Source: Paraburkholderia sacchari
Lineage (GTDB): Bacteria > Pseudomonadota > Gammaproteobacteria > Burkholderiales > Burkholderiaceae
Assembly (NCBI RefSeq): GCF_000785435.2
Contig: NZ_JTDB02000007.1
Coordinates: forward strand, 67,745 to 131,744
Direction: 5' to 3'
DNA length: 64,000 bases
This document shows, one piece after another, positions 57,827 to 64,000 of this stretch (the first letter of the stretch is position 1; each line of letters begins with the position of its first letter). A program made the position numbers and the translations under genes. The notes under the pieces were generated by a model, which saw only the letters and a program-made list of their open reading frames with translations, was not told where the DNA came from and made no database searches.

Positions 57827-59698
57827 TTGACTGATATCCACGACACCGATTCGACCGACGCGCCCGAATCCTCGCGTCGCGCGTCTTCTGCGCGCGACGA
57901 CGACACGCGTGCCGACCACGGCGACGTCGCTCCGGAGGGCGTTGCCGGGGGCGAGGATCGTCCCCGCCGCGGTTTGCGCCGCGGCCCGCGCAGCCTGATC
58001 GCGCGCCGCCGCGCGGGCGCGAAGGCCAAGACCGGCGAAGGCGTCGCGGCGTCGGCCGAGTCCGCGTCGGACGCTGCCGCGCTGGTCGTGACGGAGGCCC
58101 CGCAGGACGGCGCCGTCGCTGCGCAGGCGCGCAAGCCGCGCAAGGATGCTGGCGCGAAGAAGGGTAGCCGCGAGGGCAACCGCGAAGGGCAGCGTGAAGG
58201 CCGCCGCGACGCCGCTGGCGCAGGGCAGGCAAAGCCCGCGCAAGCCGGCAAGCAGGGCGCGCGCGGTGCCGGCGAAGGCAAGGGCGGCAAGAGCAACAAG
58301 GGCGGCAAGGGCCGCGCCGAGACGCCCGCCGCCGCGACCGGGGATACGCAGGACGACCTGTTCCTCTACGTGACCTCGCCGGCCTTCGACGCCGATAACG
58401 GCGAGGGTAGCGGCGTGCATGCGCCAATGCTGCGCCGTGGCCGCGTCCAGCAGGCCAACAAGCGCGTGCTGAGCCCGGACGACGACGCGCCGAAGCTGCA
58501 CAAGGTGCTGGCGGACGCGGGCATGGGCTCGCGCCGAGACATGGAAGAGCTGATCATCGCGGGGCGCGTGTCGGTGAACGGCGAGCCCGCACACATCGGC
58601 CAGCGCATTCTGCCGACCGACCAGGTCCGCATCAACGGCAAGCCGATCCGGCGCAAGCTGGCGAACAAGCCGCCGCGCGTGCTGCTCTATCACAAGCCCA
58701 CCGGCGAAATCGTGAGCCACGCCGATCCGGAGGGCCGTCCGTCGGTGTTCGACCGTTTGCCGTCGATGAAAACCGCGAAGTGGCTGGCCGTGGGCCGTCT
58801 CGACTTCAACACCGAAGGTCTGTTGATGCTCACGACCTCGGGCGATCTCGCGAACCGCTTCATGCACCCGCGCTACAGCGTTGAGCGCGAGTACGCGGTG
58901 CGCGTGGTGGGTGAGCTCACCGAAGGCAATCGTCAGAAGCTGCTTAAAGGCATCGAGCTCGACGACGGCCCGGCGAACTTCCTGCGCATCCGCGACGGCG
59001 GTGGCGAGGGCACGAATCACTGGTATCACGTCGCGCTGGCCGAAGGCCGCAACCGCGAAGTGCGCCGCATGTTCGAGGCGGTCGGTCTGATGGTGAGCCG
59101 CCTGATCCGCACGCGTCATGGTCCGATCGCGCTGCCCAAGGGGCTCAAGCGCGGCCGCTGGGAAGAGCTTGAGGACAACCAGGTACGCAGCCTGATGGCG
59201 GCGGTCGGCCTGAAGGCGCCGACCGAGGACAAGGGCGGTCGCGGCAAGGAGCCGGAACGTCGTCAGCCCGATCCGATGCAAACCTCGATGGGCTTCATCA
59301 ACCGCGAGCCGGTGCTGAGCTCGCACGGCGCGATGGGTCAGCCGCGCCAGTCGCGTCAGGGTCAAGGCCAAGGCCGACGAGGTTCGGCGCAGGGCGGATT
59401 CGGCAGCACGCAGGGCAACTTCGGTGGCGGATTCGGTGGCGGTGCGGGCGGCGCTGGGGGGAATCGCGGCGGCAGTCGCGGCAACGGCCGCCCCGGCACG
59501 CGTGACGTCGACGGCAACCGTGCACCTGGCGCGGCGGGCAAGCGCTCGGGTGGCAATGCGAGCGGCAATGCTGGCAACGGCGGCAATCGCCGTGGGCCCG
59601 GCGGCAACGCCAATGCGAACGGCAACCGTGCAGCGGGCGGCAACCGCACCGGCGGCGGCCAGCGCGGCGCACCGCGCAACCGTACGCGCGGGCACTGA
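57827..59698 (+). CDS. rluB: 23S rRNA pseudouridine-2605 synthase RluB, with long low-complexity tails
   Basis: 623 aa. The conserved core, residues 220-460, has an S4 RNA-binding domain (KLHKVLADAGMGSRRDMEEL, IIAGRVSVNGEPAHIGQRI) and the RsuA/RluB catalytic domain with Asp326 in GRLDFNTEGLLMLTTSGD. It modifies U2605 of 23S rRNA. The N-terminal 200 residues are charged and Ala/Gly/Lys-rich; the last 110 are Gly/Asn/Arg-rich with GG repeats. The TTG start at 57827 is supported by GAGG five bases upstream and no nearby ATG. Both tails are typical of Burkholderia orthologues and probably disordered RNA-binding. Confidence 0.92.
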   Translation: MTDIHDTDSTDAPESSRRASSARDDDTRADHGDVAPEGVAGGEDRPRRGLRRGPRSLIARRRAGAKAKTGEGVAASAESASDAAALVVTEAPQDGAVAAQARKPRKDAGAKKGSREGNREGQREGRRDAAGAGQAKPAQAGKQGARGAGEGKGGKSNKGGKGRAETPAAATGDTQDDLFLYVTSPAFDADNGEGSGVHAPMLRRGRVQQANKRVLSPDDDAPKLHKVLADAGMGSRRDMEELIIAGRVSVNGEPAHIGQRILPTDQVRINGKPIRRKLANKPPRVLLYHKPTGEIVSHADPEGRPSVFDRLPSMKTAKWLAVGRLDFNTEGLLMLTTSGDLANRFMHPRYSVEREYAVRVVGELTEGNRQKLLKGIELDDGPANFLRIRDGGGEGTNHWYHVALAEGRNREVRRMFEAVGLMVSRLIRTRHGPIALPKGLKRGRWEELEDNQVRSLMAAVGLKAPTEDKGGRGKEPERRQPDPMQTSMGFINREPVLSSHGAMGQPRQSRQGQGQGRRGSAQGGFGSTQGNFGGGFGGGAGGAGGNRGGSRGNGRPGTRDVDGNRAPGAAGKRSGGNASGNAGNGGNRRGPGGNANANGNRAAGGNRTGGGQRGAPRNRTRGH

Positions 59699-59712
59699 CG
59701 CAGGCACTGAAA

Positions 59713-59740
59713 CCCTCGCGTCATGGGTATGTCGCGAGGG
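59713..59740 (+). terminator. Hairpin after rluB (no T run)
   Basis: CCCTCGCG (59713-59720) pairs with CGCGAGGG (59733-59740) fourteen bases after the rluB stop. It lacks a T run, so it is a weak or Rho-assisted terminator or an RNA 3'-end stabiliser. Confidence 0.5.
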
Positions 59741-59760
59741 CTCCGCGAGTGTGTCCCAGT

Positions 59761-59789
59761 TTGCGTTAAGGCCCAAAAAGGGCTACAAT
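59761..59789 (+). promoter_or_regulatory. Sigma-70 promoter of the rimP-nusA-infB operon
   Basis: TTGCGT (59761-59766) and TACAAT (59784-59789) are separated by exactly 17 bp. The start would be near 59796, giving a leader of about 280 nt before rimP, interrupted by an early terminator. Confidence 0.75.
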
Positions 59790-59795
59790 CTCAGA

Positions 59796-59880
59796 GTCGC
59801 TGGGCGTGCGGCTTTTATTTGCGCCCCAGGTGCGACCACCTGGCTAAGTGAGAAGATGGGCGTTTCGCCCATTTTTTTTT
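59796..59880 (+). ncRNA. Short leader RNA upstream of rimP (attenuator or sRNA)
   Basis: Between the promoter and a strong terminator lies an 85-nt region with a stem CCAGGTG/CACCTGG-type element (59826-59843) and no start codon of interest. It would be released as an sRNA or act as an attenuated leader for rimP-nusA-infB. Leader structures upstream of rimP are known in other proteobacteria; homology to them was not tested. Confidence 0.5.
59856..59880 (+). terminator. Intrinsic terminator in the rimP leader
   Basis: ATGGGCG (59856-59862) pairs with CGCCCAT (59866-59872) around TTT, followed by eight more T. It sits about 200 bp before rimP and would stop most transcripts unless antitermination occurs. 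Confidence 0.88.
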
Positions 59881-59893
59881 GTCCTTCCGAATG

Positions 59894-59930
59894 GATACTT
59901 TTACAGCATCTTGGATGTTGTAAAAGTATC
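59894..59930 (+). repeat. 17-bp leader hairpin before rimP
   Basis: Bases 59894-59910 and 59914-59930 form a 17-bp stem with one G:U pair and a 3-nt TTG loop; the arms begin GATACTTTTACA and end TGTAAAAGTATC. It is AT-rich, unlike the surrounding sequence, and has no T run. Confidence 0.85.
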
Positions 59931-60077
59931 GTCGGCGCAGGATCCAGCCTTGGGCGGTCGTCATCGTGGGGCAGTGTGCAAGTAGGTGCAAGAGCGCGCG
60001 CTCACCTGGCGCGCGGCCCGCGAATCCCGTATCACTGGAAGTTGCCGGCTCGCTGCGCGAACATCTGGAGCAGCATA

Positions 60078-60536
60078 GTGCAACTGACGGAACTGATTGA
60101 AACCACGGTCACCGGGCTCGGTTACGAGCTGGTCGACCTCGAGCGCACCGGGCGCGGCATGCTGACCATCTACATCGATCAGCCCGCGGGTATCGCGATC
60201 GAGGACTGCGAGAAGGTCACGCGTCAGCTGCAGCACGTTCTGACGGTCGAGAACATCGACTACGAGCGCCTCGAAGTCTCGTCGCCCGGCCTCGACCGTC
60301 CGCTGAAGAAACTGGCGGACTTCGAACGCTTCGCGGGCTGCGAAGCGGTTATCACGTTGAAAAAGCCATTGGACGGACGGAAAACGTACCGCGGCATCGT
60401 GCATGCCCCGGAAGGCGAAACCGTTGGTCTGGAATTCGAAGGGAAGGCGGGTCCCGCGATGCTCGATTTCACGCTCGCGGACATCGACAAGGCACGCCTT
60501 ATCCCCAAAGTTGACTTTAGGAGCCGCAAACAATGA
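60078..60536 (+). CDS. rimP: Ribosome maturation factor RimP
   Basis: 152 aa, needed for 30S subunit maturation. The N-terminal domain (LTELIETTVTGLGYELVDLE, LTIYIDQPAGIAIEDCEKVT) and the SPGLDRPLKKLADFERFAG motif are canonical. GTG start at 60078 with GGAG seven bases upstream; the longer open frame before it is non-coding leader. Its stop overlaps the nusA ATG (ATGA). Operon rimP-nusA-infB is conserved throughout proteobacteria. Confidence 0.95.
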   Translation: MQLTELIETTVTGLGYELVDLERTGRGMLTIYIDQPAGIAIEDCEKVTRQLQHVLTVENIDYERLEVSSPGLDRPLKKLADFERFAGCEAVITLKKPLDGRKTYRGIVHAPEGETVGLEFEGKAGPAMLDFTLADIDKARLIPKVDFRSRKQ

Positions 60537-62008
60537 GTCGCGAAGTGTTGATGCTGGTGGATGCGCTGGCACGCGAGAAGAATGTCGACAAGGACGTGGT
60601 GTTCGCCGCCCTTGAAGCGGCGCTTGCGTCGGCCTCCAAGAAGCTCTTCGACGAGGATGCGGATATCCGCGTGCATATCGACCGCGAAAGCGGCGAGCAC
60701 GAAACATATCGCCGCTGGCGTGTCGTGCCGGACGAGGCGGGCCTGCAGGAGCCGGACCAGGAAATCCTGTTGTTCGAAGCGCGCGAGCAGAACCCCGAAG
60801 CGCAGATCGACGAGTTCATCGAGCAGCCCGTGCCGTCGGTCGAGTTCGGCCGCATCGGCGCGCAGGCCGCCAAGCAGGTCATCCTGCAGAAGGTGCGCGA
60901 CGCCGAGCGCGAGCAGATCCTGAACGACTTCCTCGAGCGCGGCGAAAGCATCATGACCGGCACGGTCAAGCGCATGGACAAGGGCAATTTCATCGTCGAA
61001 TCGGGCCGTGTCGAAGCGCTCTTGCGCCGCGACCAGCTGATTCCGAAGGAAAACCTGCGCGTGGGCGACCGTGTGCGGGCCTGGATCGGCAAGATCGACC
61101 GCACCGCGCGCGGCCCGCAGATCGAACTCTCGCGCACCGCGCCTGAGTTCCTGATGAAGCTGTTCGAGATGGAAGTGCCGGAAATCGAGCAGGGCCTTCT
61201 CGAGATCAAGGCGGCGGCGCGCGACCCTGGCGTGCGCGCCAAGATCGGCGTGGTCGCTTATGACAAGCGCATCGATCCGATCGGCACCTGCGTCGGCATC
61301 CGCGGCTCGCGCGTGCAGGCTGTGCGCAACGAGCTCGGTGGCGAAAACGTCGACATCGTGCTATGGTCGGAAGATCCCGCCCAGTTCGTGATCGGCGCGC
61401 TCGCGCCGGCTGCCGTGCAGTCGATCGTCGTCGACGAGGAAAAACACTCGATGGACGTCGTGGTCGACGAGAGCGAACTCGCGGTCGCGATCGGCCGCAG
61501 CGGCCAGAACGTGCGTCTTGCCAGCGAGCTGACCGGCTGGCAGATCAACATCATGACGCCGGACGAATCCGCGCAGAAGCAGAACCAGGAGCGCACGGTG
61601 CTGCGCGACCTGTTCATGGCGCGTCTCGATGTGGACGAGGAAGTCGCCGACATCCTGATCGACGAGGGCTTCACGAGCCTCGAAGAGATCGCCTATGTGC
61701 CGCTCAACGAAATGCTGGAAATCGAGGCGTTCGACGAGGACACCGTGCATGAGTTGCGCAACCGCGCGCGCGATGCGCTGCTCACGCAGGCCATCGCGAA
61801 CGAGGAGAAGGTGGAAAGCGCCGCGCTGGACTTGAAGAGTCTTGACGGCATGGACCCGGACCTGCTCGCGAAGCTCGCGCAGCACGAGGTTCACACCCGC
61901 GACGAGCTCGCTGAGCTGGCCGTGGACGAGCTGGTCGAAATGACGGGAATGGAAGAGGACGCCGCCAAGGCGTTGATCATGAAGGCACGTGAGCACTGGT
62001 TCCAGTAA
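60533..62008 (+). CDS. nusA: Transcription termination/antitermination factor NusA
   Basis: 491 aa, full length. N-terminal RNA-polymerase-binding domain (MSREVLMLVDALAREKNVDK), S1 domain (GTVKRMDKGNFIVESGRVEA), two KH domains (GVRAKIGVVAYDKRIDPIGT, VAIGRSGQNVRLASELTGWQ) and two C-terminal acidic repeats (DLFMARLDVDEEVADILIDE and DELAELAVDELVEMTGMEED). It binds polymerase and modulates pausing, termination and antitermination. The terminator in its own operon leader is a plausible feedback target. Confidence 0.97.
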   Translation: MSREVLMLVDALAREKNVDKDVVFAALEAALASASKKLFDEDADIRVHIDRESGEHETYRRWRVVPDEAGLQEPDQEILLFEAREQNPEAQIDEFIEQPVPSVEFGRIGAQAAKQVILQKVRDAEREQILNDFLERGESIMTGTVKRMDKGNFIVESGRVEALLRRDQLIPKENLRVGDRVRAWIGKIDRTARGPQIELSRTAPEFLMKLFEMEVPEIEQGLLEIKAAARDPGVRAKIGVVAYDKRIDPIGTCVGIRGSRVQAVRNELGGENVDIVLWSEDPAQFVIGALAPAAVQSIVVDEEKHSMDVVVDESELAVAIGRSGQNVRLASELTGWQINIMTPDESAQKQNQERTVLRDLFMARLDVDEEVADILIDEGFTSLEEIAYVPLNEMLEIEAFDEDTVHELRNRARDALLTQAIANEEKVESAALDLKSLDGMDPDLLAKLAQHEVHTRDELAELAVDELVEMTGMEEDAAKALIMKAREHWFQ

Positions 62009-62161
62009 GCCTGGCAACAGGCATGGAACCCGGGCGCGACGAGCAGGAAGCGACCATGACCCACTGAACTGATCGCGGCGGGGCCTTGCCACGCAAGGCG
62101 CCCAAGGCCGCATGAAACGATGTCAACCGCAAGGAATCGGTCCTTGCATTAAGAGGAATGA

Positions 62162-64000
62162 ATGGCGAGTAACAACGTAGCCCAATTTGCCGCGGAACTG
62201 AAAATGCCTGCAGGCGTGCTGCTGGAGCAGCTGCAGGCGGCGGGCGTACAGAAAGCGAGCGAAAGCGATGTCTTGTCGGAAACCGACAAGGCGCGTCTGC
62301 TCGACCACTTGCGCAAGTCGCATGGTTCGACCGACGCGGACAAGCGCAAGATCACGCTGACGAAACGGCATACGTCGGAAATCAAGCAGTCCGATTCGAC
62401 GGGTAAGGCTCGCACCATTCAGGTCGAGGTGCGCAAGAAGCGCACTTTCGTCCGCCGCGACGAATCCGCCGGTGAGGCGGAGGCATCGAATCATGCCGCC
62501 GACGCAGCCGCTGCCGCCGAAGAGGCGGAGCTGCAGCGCCGCGAAGAGGAAGCTCGCCGCGAGGCCGAGCTGCTCGAGCGTCAGGCTCAGGAGCTCAAGG
62601 AGCGTCAGGAGCTGCTCGCACGCGAAGAGGCAGAGCGCCGCGCACGCGAAGAGGCTGCCGAGGCCGAGCGCCGTCGCGCAGAGGAAGACGCCGCGTCGAA
62701 GAAGGCGGCAGCCGATGCCGCTGCACGCGAGCTGGCCGCGCAGGCCGTGGCTGCGCAACGCACCGCAGAAAGCGAAGCGACCAAGGAAGTGAAGCAGCAA
62801 CAAGATCAGCAAGACGAGCAGCGCGCCGCAGCCGAGCGCGCCGCGCAGCGCGAAGCGGCCCAGAAGGCCGAGGCCGCCGCACGCGAGGCCGCGGAAAAGG
62901 CGCAGAAGGAACAGGAAGAGATCGCCCGCCGCCGCGCGGCTGCAGAAGCCGAAGCGCGCGCGATCCGCGAAATGATGAACACGCCGCGCAAGGCGCAGGT
63001 GAAGGCGGTCGAGCCGCCCAAGCCCGCCGAGCCGGCCAAGCCCGCCGAGGCCAAGGGCACGCTGCACAAGCCGGCACGTCCGGAAGGCCAGGCGCGCCCG
63101 GCCGCATCGGCTGGCGCGAAGAAGCCCGCCGCAGCGGCTGCGCCGTCGGCGAACGCGCCGGGCGCCGGCGCGGGCGACCGCAACAAGAAGCCGGGCGCAG
63201 GCAAGGGCGGCTGGCAGGACGACGCCGCCAAGCGTCGCGGAATCAAGACGCGCGGCGACTCGTCGGGCGGCGTGGACCGCGGCTGGCGCGGTGGCCCGAA
63301 GGGCCGTGGCCGTCACCAGGACAACGCATCGACGTTCCAGGCGCCGACCGAGCCTATCGTGCGTGAAGTGCACGTGCCGGAAACCATTACGGTTGCCGAT
63401 CTCGCGCACAAGATGTCCGTGAAGGCATCGGAAGTCATCAAGGTGATGATGAAGATGGGCCAGATGGTCACCATCAACCAGATGCTCGACCAGGAAACGG
63501 CGATGATCATCGTCGAGGAACTCGGCCACCGTGCGCTCGCTGCGAAGCTCGACGATCCGGAAGCGCTGCTGGTCGAAGGCCACGAAGCCGCCGACGTCGA
63601 ACAACTGCCGCGTCCGCCGGTCGTCACCGTCATGGGTCACGTCGACCACGGCAAGACCTCGCTGCTCGACTATATCCGCCGCGCCAAGGTCGCAGCGGGC
63701 GAAGCGGGCGGCATTACGCAGCACATCGGCGCATACCACGTCGAAACGCCGCGCGGCGTCATCACGTTCCTCGACACGCCGGGTCACGAGGCCTTTACGG
63801 CCATGCGTGCACGCGGTGCGAAGGCAACCGACATCGTGATTCTGGTGGTCGCAGCCGACGACGGCGTGATGCCGCAAACGAAGGAAGCAATCTCGCACGC
63901 GAAGGCCGCGGGCGTGCCGCTCGTGGTGGCGATCAACAAGATCGACAAGCCCGATGCGAACCCCGAGCGCGTGAAGCAGGAACTCGTGGCCGAAGGCGTC
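62162..64000 (+). CDS. infB: Translation initiation factor IF-2 (3' end cut by window)
   Basis: 613 codons present, open to the window end. The N-terminus starts MASNNVAQFAAELKMPAGVL with the IF2-N fold, followed by a very long charged Ala/Glu/Arg coiled linker (residues about 110-400) and the second IF2-N domain (ITVADLAHKMSVKASEVIKV). The GTPase domain begins near residue 490: G1 GHVDHGKTS, G3 DTPGHE, G4 NKID. It positions fMet-tRNA on the 30S subunit. AGAGG precedes the ATG at 62162 by five bases; an out-of-frame ATG at 62158 is not used. The 153-bp gap after nusA holds no gene. Confidence 0.97.
   Translation, partial: MASNNVAQFAAELKMPAGVLLEQLQAAGVQKASESDVLSETDKARLLDHLRKSHGSTDADKRKITLTKRHTSEIKQSDSTGKARTIQVEVRKKRTFVRRDESAGEAEASNHAADAAAAAEEAELQRREEEARREAELLERQAQELKERQELLAREEAERRAREEAAEAERRRAEEDAASKKAAADAAARELAAQAVAAQRTAESEATKEVKQQQDQQDEQRAAAERAAQREAAQKAEAAAREAAEKAQKEQEEIARRRAAAEAEARAIREMMNTPRKAQVKAVEPPKPAEPAKPAEAKGTLHKPARPEGQARPAASAGAKKPAAAAAPSANAPGAGAGDRNKKPGAGKGGWQDDAAKRRGIKTRGDSSGGVDRGWRGGPKGRGRHQDNASTFQAPTEPIVREVHVPETITVADLAHKMSVKASEVIKVMMKMGQMVTINQMLDQETAMIIVEELGHRALAAKLDDPEALLVEGHEAADVEQLPRPPVVTVMGHVDHGKTSLLDYIRRAKVAAGEAGGITQHIGAYHVETPRGVITFLDTPGHEAFTAMRARGAKATDIVILVVAADDGVMPQTKEAISHAKAAGVPLVVAINKIDKPDANPERVKQELVAEGV

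Noticed and set aside
57410..59776. 788-codon minus-strand open frame across scpB and rluB
   Set aside because: Ala/Arg-rich mirror of scpB and rluB with no ribosome site and no domain.
62123..63898. 591-codon minus-strand open frame inside infB
   Set aside because: Antisense to the IF-2 linker and GTPase domain, whose motifs are unmistakable on the plus strand.
1..64000. CRISPR arrays, tRNA or rRNA genes, prophage, complete insertion sequences
   Set aside because: No regularly spaced repeats, no cloverleaf candidates and no integrase or intact transposase were recognised by eye; a tRNA/CRISPR scan would be decisive.

Overview
The window is a high-GC, densely coded stretch of a betaproteobacterial chromosome. 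The most likely source is Burkholderiales of the Burkholderia/Paraburkholderia type. The evidence is the strong G/C third-position bias with very long antisense shadow frames, the two-subunit arginine succinyltransferase, the scpB-rluB-rimP-nusA-infB order and the family-level resemblance of most proteins. This taxonomic call is an inference from gene content; no search was run. No rRNA, tRNA, CRISPR array, phage or complete insertion sequence was seen.

Region by region: (1) 2-5971 is the arginine succinyltransferase (AST) operon aruF-aruG-astD-astB-astE, with the first gene cut by the window edge. It ends in an intrinsic terminator and is followed by a periplasmic basic-amino-acid binding protein (6203-6997). 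(2) 7276-7978 is a RelE-like toxin/XRE antitoxin pair with a palindromic operator over its promoter. (3) 8197-13036 holds three signalling proteins: a degenerate EAL-HDOD protein, an HDOD-GAF-like protein and a PAS-GGDEF-EAL protein. (4) 13369-14962 encodes an exported peroxiredoxin, a small unknown protein and a BamE-like lipoprotein. (5) 15035-22900 is an mdtABC-type RND efflux operon on the minus strand. (6) 22901-23725 is an AT-richer control region with two intrinsic terminators and a possible small RNA. (7) 23726-34538 is one long collinear block, napEDABC followed directly by ccmABCDEFGHI. It encodes periplasmic nitrate reductase and the cytochrome c maturation machinery that its haem subunits need.

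(8) 34593-39346: a GT1-type glycosyltransferase, an ammonium channel (amtB) with a sigma-54 promoter and NtrC-like sites, and a divergent CHASE3-type histidine kinase. (9) 39366-44620 is a run of small accessory genes: a membrane protein, a DJ-1/PfpI protein, a GNAT acetyltransferase and an Ala-rich lipoprotein. It also holds an Rrf2 regulator with a NAD(P)-binding partner, which share a 19-nt operator, and a cysteine dioxygenase divergent from a DecR-like Lrp regulator. (10) 44702-53020: a FUSC-type membrane protein, a VC0807-like membrane protein, ArfB, an EAL protein with a Cache-like tail, a DUF218 protein and several small proteins. (11) 53362-56509: a stand-alone transposase DNA-binding domain, a LysR regulator and a PLP aminotransferase. 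(12) 56871-64000 is core information processing: scpB, rluB, then rimP-nusA-infB behind a promoter, terminator and large leader hairpin; infB runs off the end.

No wholly unfamiliar multi-gene system was found. The strongest leads are regulatory: the matched Rrf2 operators at 41685 and 42273, the sigma-54/NtrC layout before amtB, the rimP leader, the tandem terminators before the nap-ccm block, the 25-bp inverted repeat inside the GGDEF-EAL gene, and the Ser/Ala/Gly-rich insertion in MdtC.
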